DNA of 35,320 nt from a bacterium (GTDB lineage Bacteria; Cyanobacteriota; Vampirovibrionia; Obscuribacterales; JAKAZS01), in assembly GCA_021815785.1 (NCBI GenBank), contig JAKAZS010000027.1, forward strand, positions 1 through 35,320. Reading direction: 5' to 3'. The notes under the pieces are model-generated. The model did no database searches. It saw nothing but the letters and a program-made list of their open reading frames with translations, and was not told where the DNA came from. Positions within the stretch are counted from its first letter, which is position 1. Each line of letters opens with the position of its first letter. The position numbers and the translations under genes are program-made. Positions 9,586-17,129 of this stretch are shown in pieces.

Positions 9586-11922
9586 TTAAACTAACACTGC
9601 TTCATTGGTAAAATTTTCCGGCGCCGGCTCAGCGTATTTACAGGTTTTTGAAGAACAGGCAATTATAGGACCTTTTTTAAGGGTTTTATAGACCAAAAGA
9701 CATTTACATTCTGGGCATAAATTACCAGAAGGCAATACATTTTCCTTAACTGGCGGATACCAGTACGCTGAATCACATTTATTATTTGCATAATTGCTGC
9801 AACCGTAAAAGATTTTACCCCTTCGTGATTTTTTCTCAACAATTTCACCGCCACAGTCTTTTTTCATACACATAACGCCAGTTGATTTGACAATGGCTTT
9901 TTGTGATTCACAATTTTCGGTAACGCAAACCAAATAATCACCATATCGACCATAGCGAATTACCATATTAGCATTACATTTGCTGCAAGGTTCAGTCGTT
10001 GGGCGGTCAGGTGGTACAGGAGCGCCTTCTTTCGTTAATTTTACGGTGGTTTTACATTCAGGATAACCGCTACAGCCTAAAAACTGGCCAAATCTGGATG
10101 AGCGCACCGCCATTTGTTTGCCACAATTAGGGCAATTCTCATCAGATAAAATAACAATTTTACTGATATTTTCTTGAGCTTTTTTTAAAGTTTCACCAAA
10201 AGGTTTATAAAATTCCTTGAGCATTCCTTGCCAATCAACTTTATCTTCTTCAATTTCATCTAGTCTTTGCTCCATTTGTGCCGTAAAATGGACATCGACA
10301 ATACTGCCAAAATGTTCGACTAACAGACTGTTGACTGCCTTACCTAAATCGGTCGGCACCAGAGCTTTTAATTGTCGAATTACATATTTACGGTCAATTA
10401 TTGTCGCTACGGTAGCAGCATAAGTTGACGGTCGACCAATGCCTAGATCTTCTAAAGTCTTAACCAAACTGGCTTCGGTAAATCTTGGTGGTGGTTGGGT
10501 ATAATGTTGACTGGGAATTAAATCATTAAGTTTGAGATTTTCGCCTTTTTCTAAATCGGGCATATCAATTTGAGCATTTTCTTCATCATCGTTAATTTCG
10601 GTTTCTTCATTTAAACTGGAACCTTTATACACAATCATAAAGCCAGCAAATTGTACGATTTGATTTGTAATTCTAAATACGGCTTTATTAGCGGTAATTT
10701 CATAAGCTTTATTAGCTAAAATTGCCTGAGCCATTTGACTGGCTACAAAACGTTCCCAAATTAATTTATAGAGTTTAAACTGATCAGGTGTTAGATATTT
10801 TCGAATACTTTCAGGGCTGAAATTAACGCTAGTTGGACGGATGGCTTCGTGAGCATCCTGGGCGCCTTTAGCTTTTTTACTATAAATTCGGGGTTTGTCG
10901 GGTAAAAAGTCCTTGCCAAATTTATTCTTAATGAAATCCAAAGCTTCTTCCTGGGCTGATTGAGCTATTCGAGTTGAATCGGTACGCATATAGGTAATTA
11001 ACCCACTTGGACCAGCTTCGCCTAATTCAATACCTTCGTAAAGTGATTGCGCTACCCCCATGGTTTTTTTAACGGGAAAGCCTAGTTGATTAGCTGCATC
11101 ACGTTGTAAAGTTGAAGTAATATAAGGAGCTTGGGGTTGGCGTTGACTGGTTTTTTCGGTAATTGCCGAAACGACATAGTTGGCATCTTTAATATTGACT
11201 AGAATTTCATCAACTTGTTCTTTATTACTCAACAATAAAGATGATGAAGTAGCTTTTTCTGAACCTAAAATTATTTTTTTATTTTCATATTTATGTAAAT
11301 TAACCAGAAAACTTTTTTTGCTTTTTTGTTTTAATAGCTGAGCCTTAATTTGCCAGAATTCTAATGGAGTAAAGGCGTCGATTTGTTCTTCACGTTCACA
11401 AATTAATCTAACTGCTACAGATTGAACTCGTCCGGCTGATCGCCCATTGACTTTGCGCCAAAGCAATGGACTAATTTTATAGCCTACCAGGCGGTCTAAA
11501 ACTCTTCGGGCTTGTTGGGCATCCACCAGGCGTTTGTCAATTAGACGGGGGTTTTTCATTGCCGCAAGAACTGCTTCTTTTGTAATTTCATTAAATTCAA
11601 CCCGATGCATTTTTTTCGTCGGTAAACTTAATACTTCAGATAAATGCCAGGCAATAGCTTCACCTTCACGATCCGGATCGGGAGCTAGATAAACGTGGTC
11701 GGCTAAATTGGCGGCAGCTTTTAAATCGTCTACTATTGATTCTTTATCATGTAAAATTTCATACTGAGGCTCAAAATTCTTACGAACGTTGACACCTAAT
11801 TTACTTTTGGGTAAGTCACGCACATGTCCGATACTAGCTTTAACTTGATAGCTTTTACCAAGTATTTTACTGATAGTTTTGGCTTTGGCAGGTGATTCTA
11901 CAATAACTAAAGATTTAGACAT
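9586..11922 (-). CDS. topA: DNA topoisomerase I (type IA)
   Basis: TopA relaxes negatively supercoiled DNA. The Toprim domain is complete, with E9 in VIVESPAKAKT and the PDPDREGE acidic cluster (81-88). The catalytic tyrosine is Y311 in GLITYMRTDSTR. After the core come four C-terminal zinc-ribbon modules with CxxC or CxxxxC pairs, the last ending near the C-terminus. I set the start at ATG 11922: MSKSLVIVESPAK is the family N-terminus and AGGAAG stands 6 nt upstream. The frame stays open for 52 more upstream codons, but that stretch is not TopA-like. The product is 778 aa. The gene follows tsaE on the same strand. Confidence 0.96.
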   Translation of the reverse strand: MSKSLVIVESPAKAKTISKILGKSYQVKASIGHVRDLPKSKLGVNVRKNFEPQYEILHDKESIVDDLKAAANLADHVYLAPDPDREGEAIAWHLSEVLSLPTKKMHRVEFNEITKEAVLAAMKNPRLIDKRLVDAQQARRVLDRLVGYKISPLLWRKVNGRSAGRVQSVAVRLICEREEQIDAFTPLEFWQIKAQLLKQKSKKSFLVNLHKYENKKIILGSEKATSSSLLLSNKEQVDEILVNIKDANYVVSAITEKTSQRQPQAPYITSTLQRDAANQLGFPVKKTMGVAQSLYEGIELGEAGPSGLITYMRTDSTRIAQSAQEEALDFIKNKFGKDFLPDKPRIYSKKAKGAQDAHEAIRPTSVNFSPESIRKYLTPDQFKLYKLIWERFVASQMAQAILANKAYEITANKAVFRITNQIVQFAGFMIVYKGSSLNEETEINDDEENAQIDMPDLEKGENLKLNDLIPSQHYTQPPPRFTEASLVKTLEDLGIGRPSTYAATVATIIDRKYVIRQLKALVPTDLGKAVNSLLVEHFGSIVDVHFTAQMEQRLDEIEEDKVDWQGMLKEFYKPFGETLKKAQENISKIVILSDENCPNCGKQMAVRSSRFGQFLGCSGYPECKTTVKLTKEGAPVPPDRPTTEPCSKCNANMVIRYGRYGDYLVCVTENCESQKAIVKSTGVMCMKKDCGGEIVEKKSRRGKIFYGCSNYANNKCDSAYWYPPVKENVLPSGNLCPECKCLLVYKTLKKGPIIACSSKTCKYAEPAPENFTNEAVLV

Positions 11923-12111
11923 ATTTAACTTCCTGGGGTTACCCTTATATAATAGGATTGAATAAAAATTAAAAAAGGTTAATATTTTTTTTGTTTTACT
12001 AGTGCATTTATACATTAATGTGTAGCACAAATTTAACAGCATAATTAAATTAATTTTTATTAATTTACAATTTAACAATTAATAAACGGATTAAAAAAAT
12101 TGGCTAAACCT

Positions 12112-12672
12112 TTAATCAATAAATTGTTTAAATTCTTTTTGGCAAAGTTCAATGATTAGATTAGCTTTATGACCTAAAGCGTTAATTTCAATAATTCTTA
12201 GGCTGTCTTCATTAAACTCTTGATGATTGGCTAAATTAGTCGTATGACTATCCGAATAGGCAAAGTTTAGGGTTAGCGAATTGGCAAAATTTTCCGTAAG
12301 TTTTTTACTTAAAAAGTCATTATTGATATTGGCTAATTGATTAAACCATTCAACCACAATAATAACTTCTGGTTTTTGAATTACTTCATGAATTAACCAA
12401 GAAATTTTGTCGGATTTTGAATCAGGTAAAACACTATAAAAATCAAAATGGCAAAGTGGCAATTTCCCAGAATAGTATTCATAGACCATGGTAAAAGTTG
12501 GGCTGGTAATTTTTTCTTGAATCTCTAGGCCTTTAGCTAAACCTTTAACAAATGTAGTTTTACCAGCACCAAGCGGGCCGGATAAAAATAAAGCCATACT
12601 GTTTTGAATATTAGCACCAATTTTTTCTGCAAGCCTTAAAGTTGTTTCTAAATTGGCTGTTTTCAGTATCAT
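12112..12672 (-). CDS. tsaE: tRNA threonylcarbamoyladenosine biosynthesis ATPase TsaE
   Basis: TsaE is the small P-loop ATPase that works with TsaB and TsaD to make the t6A37 modification of ANN-decoding tRNAs. Visible motifs are Walker A GPLGAGKT (32-39), the TSPTFT switch segment, the HFDFYSV strand and VVEWFNQL. At 186 aa it is a little longer than the usual 150-160, the extra lying near the C-terminus. The ATG at 12672 begins only about 7 nt after the closing stem of a structured RNA (12679-12887), so the RNA and tsaE could share a transcript. The ribosome site is weak (AAGAG, 7 nt). Confidence 0.92.
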   Translation of the reverse strand: MILKTANLETTLRLAEKIGANIQNSMALFLSGPLGAGKTTFVKGLAKGLEIQEKITSPTFTMVYEYYSGKLPLCHFDFYSVLPDSKSDKISWLIHEVIQKPEVIIVVEWFNQLANINNDFLSKKLTENFANSLTLNFAYSDSHTTNLANHQEFNEDSLRIIEINALGHKANLIIELCQKEFKQFID

Positions 12673-12678
12673 AAGAAT

Positions 12679-12887
12679 CTCTTGAGCAAGGATATTTTGC
12701 TGGTTTTGACCCGGTCTAGCCAGGTGGGGAACCGCCTTAATGGTTTACCGTTTCCTAATTCATTGTAGTTTTGCTTTCACAAAGGCTAAATGCGGCATAG
12801 GTATACGTGGCCATTTCGAGTCAATAGGATTCCCTTATAATCGATATTGTAGGACAAAACTTAATGCATAATGTCATTGCTCAAGAT
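12679..12887 (-). ncRNA. Structured RNA, 6S RNA-like rod fold
   Basis: A roughly 205-nt noncoding segment folds as one long rod on the minus strand. The closing stem of 10 bp pairs 12877-12886 with 12680-12689. Nested inside are 12855-12860 with 12703-12708 (6 bp), then 12830-12834 with 12727-12731 (5 bp), then 12811-12815 with 12739-12743 (5 bp). Between the second and third helices lies a large, nearly symmetric bubble (12835-12854 opposite 12709-12726). A closing stem, a central bubble and an apical stem at about 200 nt are the layout of 6S RNA, which mimics an open promoter and binds RNA polymerase. The segment is more GC-rich than other gaps here, and a good promoter ends at its 5' base. 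It could instead be a leader regulating tsaE. I saw no SRP, tmRNA or RNase P signatures. Confidence 0.55.
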
Positions 12888-12893
12888 TAATTT

Positions 12894-12923
12894 ATAATAT
12901 TCAAATAAATAGCTTAACGTCAA
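12894..12923 (-). promoter_or_regulatory. Promoter of the structured RNA
   Basis: On the minus strand, TTGACG (plus-strand 12918-12923), an 18-bp spacer and TATTAT (12894-12899) predict transcription starting at about 12887. That is exactly the base of the RNA's closing stem. Confidence 0.6.
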
Positions 12924-12958
12924 ATTAAAAACAAGCTTGTTAAGATAAACTTAATAAA

Positions 12959-13987
12959 TTAATAATCCTCTTCATCATCACCAGAATCGGCTGCTAATTT
13001 ACGAGGTGTAGCTTTGCTGCCAAAATATTGGGTATAAAGATCGGTGCCGGCTGGCGATAGCTGAACCCCATCATAAAGTGGCCCTCGTTTAAACTGGGTT
13101 CTTAATCCGTTTACATCTTCTTTAATGGCTTGATTCCTAGCATCGTAGGCGCGGCGCTGGTTTCTAATCTGGTTAGCGGCATTGTCATAATTTTGCATCA
13201 TTTGCAGCTGGCTAAATATACCTAATTGAGCCGAGGAAGAACCATAACCCCCACCGCCACCACCACCATAGCCCATGCCGCCCATTCCGGTATAGCCACC
13301 ACCGCCATAATAACCCCCCATGCCACCTAAATAGCCGCCCATACCAACATTTGTTCCGAAGGCACCACTACCATATGAGGCTACCTGAGTCATAGCTGCC
13401 TGGGTTAAAATTCCTTGATTAGCCCATCTGGCTGTTTGATCAGCAGCTAGAGCTGCATATTCCATATTTTGTTTATTTATCTCCATTTGGGAATTAGCTT
13501 CTTGACCGATTGCTTTCATGGCCTGTAATCTTGATACATGGTCAGGTACTAAATACGGGTCATAATGATTAGTTACACCTTCGCCAGATGAATAAGTAAG
13601 AGAACTCCTTAATAGTTTTTGATTTCCACCAACAACTTCAGCGCTTTTGCCAAAGTCTAACAAAGCCATACGCGAATAAATTCCCATTGGACCTTTTCCG
13701 TCACTTAATTTGTAAGTAATACGATATTCTCTTATGGCATCTTTGACACGATTTAAATTAGAATAACAATTGCCAAGATAATAATGAGCTTTGGTATAAT
13801 CCGGAAACATTTCAATAACTAGACGGAAATGTAAAAGAGCTGAAGTATACTGATGGTTTTTATAGTCCGTCATTGCCTCATTATAATATTTTAACGCCAT
13901 CGGCGAAACGCTTAACTCATCGGCATTTATTAGCGGTGCAAGTAAAAAAAATAATAACATAACAAGTGGTATATTTAATATTTTCAT
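12959..13987 (-). CDS. Secreted TPR protein with glycine-rich region
   Basis: I cannot name this 342-aa protein. It has a signal peptide (MKILN plus a hydrophobic core to about residue 22, with cleavage plausible near INA). Two or so TPR-type helical hairpins follow (about 30-105; AHYYLGNCYSNLNRVKDAI is a typical TPR). Next is an Ala/Gln-rich helical part, then a Gly/Tyr/Met-rich low-complexity stretch (about 205-250, GGYGGG-type repeats), a helical segment with RNQRRAYDARNQ, and an acidic end DDEEDY. The TPRs suggest protein binding in the periplasm or at the envelope. AAGGA precedes the ATG at close range. Its promoter region is shared head-to-head with the pilin gene. Confidence 0.8.
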   Translation of the reverse strand: MKILNIPLVMLLFFLLAPLINADELSVSPMALKYYNEAMTDYKNHQYTSALLHFRLVIEMFPDYTKAHYYLGNCYSNLNRVKDAIREYRITYKLSDGKGPMGIYSRMALLDFGKSAEVVGGNQKLLRSSLTYSSGEGVTNHYDPYLVPDHVSRLQAMKAIGQEANSQMEINKQNMEYAALAADQTARWANQGILTQAAMTQVASYGSGAFGTNVGMGGYLGGMGGYYGGGGYTGMGGMGYGGGGGGGYGSSSAQLGIFSQLQMMQNYDNAANQIRNQRRAYDARNQAIKEDVNGLRTQFKRGPLYDGVQLSPAGTDLYTQYFGSKATPRKLAADSGDDEEDY

Positions 13988-14017
13988 ATAATCCTTAGAG
14001 TTAGTATTTATGTAGAT

Positions 14018-14047
14018 TGATAATTAATAGTTTTTGTATTTTGACAA
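14018..14047 (-). promoter_or_regulatory. Predicted promoter for the TPR/Gly-rich gene
   Basis: On the minus strand, TTGTCA (14042-14047 complement), an 18-bp spacer and TTATCA (14018-14023 complement) lie about 30 bp before the start codon. The -35 overlaps a plus-strand TTGACA. Confidence 0.45.
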
Positions 14048-14069
14048 AATGACTTCAGGTTAATACAAA
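14041..14069 (+). promoter_or_regulatory. Possible divergent promoter toward the pilin gene
   Basis: TTGACA (14041-14046), a 17-bp spacer and TACAAA (14064-14069) point toward the pilin. A separate TATAAT at 14203-14208 without a clear -35 is an alternative, giving a leader of about 110 nt. Apart from these elements, the 336-bp gap (13988-14323) shows nothing else I can name. Confidence 0.35.
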
Positions 14070-14323
14070 TTTGTTATATACACATAAATATACCCAATTT
14101 TTTGTTTGTAATATTAATAACGAATCTTTATAAGTTTAATTAAAAGTTAATTTTTTTTGCGAAAATATTACTTGATTTACACAAGAATAGTTGCCAAAGG
14201 TGTATAATAAATGTATAAATAAATTTTTTAAAGTCAGAATTTGTTAAGCTATTTTCAATTGGCATCCTAGTTAAACTTACTATTGTTTTTATTAGCCTAT
14301 TTAAAACGTTAGGTATATTATTA

Positions 14324-14548
14324 ATGAGAAAAAAACATTTAAAAAATTGGATGTTCTTTTTAAGAAGAACATCGTCTGGACAGGGACTTACTGAATATGG
14401 CTCGGTATTGGCTTTTATTGCAATAATTATTGCTTTTACTTTGCACTTTGCTCCCGGAAGACTGGGGCCAGCTGTATCAGGTGCATTTTCGGCTGTTACA
14501 AGTCAAATAACGCATCTTACTAATTCGGCTCAAGGAAGTAGTAGTTAG
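14324..14548 (+). CDS. Flp-type (class III type IV) prepilin
   Basis: This 74-aa protein has the Flp/TadE-like prepilin signature: a basic leader ending in glycine, then GQGLTEYG (residues 19-26). That matches the G-x4-E-Y site cut by the prepilin peptidase (G19/Q20, with E24 and Y25 in place). One hydrophobic helix (about 27-44) and a short Ser/Thr-rich tail follow. The mature pilin would be about 55 aa. No tad/rcp secretion genes or prepilin peptidase lie in the window, so the pilin is an orphan here. The stop codon (14546-14548) directly abuts the stop of the convergent GGDEF-like gene. Confidence 0.85.
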   Translation: MRKKHLKNWMFFLRRTSSGQGLTEYGSVLAFIAIIIAFTLHFAPGRLGPAVSGAFSAVTSQITHLTNSAQGSSS

Positions 14549-15235
14549 TTAATAAACCGTAAGTCTATCGCCACCCTTATTAATTGCGTGTTGCAAAGCC
14601 TGAATACTGGCTAACTTTAGCTCGTCTTGAGACTTGGCATGATTTGGGTAATTGGCAATCCCAACACTAGTTGTAATGGTGTAATTCTTATTGTTTATGC
14701 TAAAAGTGTGATCGGAAATTTCATTACGAAATTTTTCGAATTCTAAGACTGATTCAGCTAAAGTCTGTTCCGGTAAAACTACCGCAAAATAACCAAATAC
14801 ACAAAGGCTGGCAAATTGCGGCTCGGTTAATTTTTTTTGTAATAATTCACTGACGGCACTTATTAAGCTTACACATACTGGCATTTCGTACGTCTGGGCA
14901 ATTTCTTCTAAATTGTCAATCATTACGAGAGCTAGATTGATTGGACAGTTTAAGAGTTTGATGCGTTTAAATAAGTTATTAAACTGTTTTTCAAAATAAT
15001 TATAATTAAAGACGTTGACATGAGTTCCTAAAAATAAACTTTTATCGGTTTCATCAGGTAAAAAGTCAACAGGCTGATAATTGATAATATTTTGACTGGT
15101 TATACTAAAAATTGATTTAATAATCTCATTGGCATTATCAAACATTAAATTGTCACGCTTATTCTGCATGCATTTCCAGGCAGTTAAATCATCATCAAGC
15201 GCTTGAGAAAATAATTTTTTTTCGATATCAGCCAT
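14549..15235 (-). CDS. Degenerate GGDEF-domain protein
   Basis: The C-terminal part (about residues 70-228) follows the GGDEF/diguanylate cyclase fold. It has a MIDNLEEI strand in place of the substrate-binding MIDIDxFK, a motif position reading VFGYFAVVLP instead of GGDEF, the conserved ITTSVGIANYP strand, and the closing ALQHAINKGGDRL. Loss of the signature loop and of the metal-binding aspartates argues against cyclase activity, so a c-di-GMP-independent or allosteric role is more likely. The N-terminal 70 residues are not recognisable. It sits end to end with the Flp pilin gene, with no gap, although I cannot show that they work together. Confidence 0.78.
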   Translation of the reverse strand: MADIEKKLFSQALDDDLTAWKCMQNKRDNLMFDNANEIIKSIFSITSQNIINYQPVDFLPDETDKSLFLGTHVNVFNYNYFEKQFNNLFKRIKLLNCPINLALVMIDNLEEIAQTYEMPVCVSLISAVSELLQKKLTEPQFASLCVFGYFAVVLPEQTLAESVLEFEKFRNEISDHTFSINNKNYTITTSVGIANYPNHAKSQDELKLASIQALQHAINKGGDRLTVY

Positions 15236-15503
15236 AAGTAGTTGGTATTTTTATAAATTTTAAGCTGTAAATTTTAACTTATTACTAAATTTAATCACAA
15301 ATTAGAATTTTTAAGTTAATATTTAAAAACTTACGCAATATTTTTTTAAGTTAAATTTATTATTTCTGGATGTTTAAAATTGAAAATGACAAAATGTTTG
15401 GAAATTCGAGTAATTGTCAATATCATAAATCCTGTTCCCAATATTTCATCAGCTCAAATTTTATTTTATACCTCAATAAATTCACTAAACAAAACAAATT
15501 AAA

Positions 15504-16616
15504 ATGAATACTTCGCCGTTAAAAACAACTATGCTAAACCAAGAGCATCGTAACCTAAATGCTAAAATGGTTAATTTTGCTGGGTTTGATATGCCGATTC
15601 AATATAAGAATATTACTAGTGAACATTTAAGCGTAAGAGAAAATGTCGGAATATTTGATGTGTCGCATATGGGTCAGTTTGAAGTATCTGGAACAGGCAG
15701 TTTTGCTTATTTGCAAAATTTAATTCCGTCTGATTTAAGCAAACTTATTCATAATGATACCGGTTTATATACGCAGCTTTTAGATAACAAGGCTGGGATT
15801 ATTGATGATCTTATAATATATAAACGTGATTTTGGCTACCTTTTAGTCGTTAATGCTTCAAATATTGAAAAAAACTGGGCTTGGTTACAACTACAGCTTA
15901 AGGATAATCTGCAAATTGTCAATAAAACAACAGAGCGATCTTTACTGGCTCTTCAAGGTCCCAAGGCTGAACAATTATTACTTGATCTGACCAATAATCA
16001 GGATTTAACTAGTTTAAAATCTTTTGGTATTATCAATCTAAATATTAAAGGTATCAGTGTTTTTGCTGCTCGATCCGGCTATACTGGTGAAGATGGTTTT
16101 GAAATTTTTGTTGAAAGCTCTAATGTTATTGGTTTATGGCAAGTTTTGTTAGACTATGGCCAAAAATATAATCTTAAACCTTGTGGTCTAGGCGCGCGTG
16201 ATACGCTTAGAATTGAAGCAGCTTTACCACTTTACGGGCATGAATTGACTGAAGCGACAACGCCTTTAGAAGCCAGTCTTGGCTGGTGTGTGAAATTCGA
16301 TAAAGGCAATTTTATTGGTCGTGACCGATTAGTTAAACAGCAAGAATCCGGTTTGACCCAAAAACTTATTTGTCTTAAGACGTTTAATCGAATTATCCCT
16401 AGGCAGGGTTATGAAGTCGTAAATAATGATGGTCAAAATGTTGGAATTGTAACTAGTGGTACTATGGCGCTTAGTTTAGGTTATCCAGTGGCAATGGCTT
16501 ATGTAAAGCTCGAATTTTCTAATCCAGATACCCAATTGCAAATAATGATAAGGGGATCTTCAGAATTAGCTCAAGTAGTTAAACGCCCATTCTATAAAAG
16601 GAGTCAAAAAAAATAG
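15504..16616 (+). CDS. gcvT: Aminomethyltransferase (glycine cleavage T protein)
   Basis: GcvT moves the aminomethyl carbon from lipoylated GcvH to tetrahydrofolate and releases ammonia. Recognisable segments are the N-terminal LKTTMLNQEHRNLNAKMVNF, FDVSHMGQFEVSG, the folate-domain AARSGYTGEDGFEIF, GLGARDTLRIEAALPLYGHEL, and the C-terminal barrel with VTSGTMALSLGYPVAMAYV. The length of 370 aa is normal. It is followed immediately by gcvH (0-nt gap), whose ribosome site (AAAGGAG) lies inside the gcvT end. No glycine riboswitch is visible in the 268-bp upstream gap, which is AT-rich and otherwise featureless. gcvP is not in the window. Confidence 0.96.
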   Translation: MNTSPLKTTMLNQEHRNLNAKMVNFAGFDMPIQYKNITSEHLSVRENVGIFDVSHMGQFEVSGTGSFAYLQNLIPSDLSKLIHNDTGLYTQLLDNKAGIIDDLIIYKRDFGYLLVVNASNIEKNWAWLQLQLKDNLQIVNKTTERSLLALQGPKAEQLLLDLTNNQDLTSLKSFGIINLNIKGISVFAARSGYTGEDGFEIFVESSNVIGLWQVLLDYGQKYNLKPCGLGARDTLRIEAALPLYGHELTEATTPLEASLGWCVKFDKGNFIGRDRLVKQQESGLTQKLICLKTFNRIIPRQGYEVVNNDGQNVGIVTSGTMALSLGYPVAMAYVKLEFSNPDTQLQIMIRGSSELAQVVKRPFYKRSQKK

Positions 16617-17003
16617 ATGTTAAATCACCCTGATAAATTTCAATATGTAAAAACGCATGAATATGTAAGCAGTGTTGAGAATGATACCGTTACGATTGGT
16701 ATAACTGATTTTGCTCAGGATCAATTAGGTGATGTGACTTTTGTTGAGTTGCCTAAAATTGGTGCTAGCTTTTCAATAGAGAAAAAATTTGGTGTTATTG
16801 AATCGGTAAAATCAGTATCAGACTTGTTTATGCCTGTTTCAGGTGAAATTATTGAAGTTAATCCTAAATTAGATAGTTCACCCGAACTTGTTAACAATGA
16901 TTGTTATGGTGATGGCTGGCTGGTAAAAATTAAATTAGCCAATGCCAAAGAATTAAATAATTTGATGTCAGCTCAAGAATACGCCAAATTTATTGCCGAA
17001 TAA
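16617..17003 (+). CDS. gcvH: Glycine cleavage system H protein
   Basis: GcvH is the lipoyl carrier that shuttles the aminomethyl group between GcvP, GcvT and the lipoamide dehydrogenase. The lipoylation lysine is K65, in GVIESVKSVSDLFMPVSGEI. The N-terminal HEYV and ITDFAQDQLGDVTFVELP segments and the DGWLVKIK end are all standard. The length of 128 aa is normal. It is coupled to gcvT. Confidence 0.97.
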   Translation: MLNHPDKFQYVKTHEYVSSVENDTVTIGITDFAQDQLGDVTFVELPKIGASFSIEKKFGVIESVKSVSDLFMPVSGEIIEVNPKLDSSPELVNNDCYGDGWLVKIKLANAKELNNLMSAQEYAKFIAE

Positions 17004-17041
17004 TTATTTTAAGTATATAAACGGTATGGTTTTAGTGGGCT

Positions 17042-17056
17042 TTGACAAGCTGTCAA
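17042..17056. terminator. Inverted repeat between convergent gcvH and the repeat-protein gene
   Basis: TTGACA (17042-17047) and TGTCAA (17051-17056) form a perfect 6-bp stem around AGC, 39 bp after gcvH. It lies between two convergent genes and has no long T run, so terminator function is only possible. A second, weaker ATTAG/CTAAT pair follows near 17106-17122. Confidence 0.3.
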
Positions 17057-17129
17057 TTCTATAGATGAAACTTTAACTTCTAAGCAGTCTGAGTTTTGCC
17101 AATCTAATTAGTGGTGAGCTAATCTAACT

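Noticed and set aside
12690-12870. tRNA, SRP RNA, tmRNA or RNase P RNA in the structured segment
   Set aside because: No T-loop/anticodon arrangement, no GGAAG-type SRP loop, no tmRNA ends and no RNase P core motifs could be read on either strand.
15236-15503. Glycine riboswitch before gcvT
   Set aside because: The gap is AT-rich and lacks the conserved GG-rich tandem aptamer elements.
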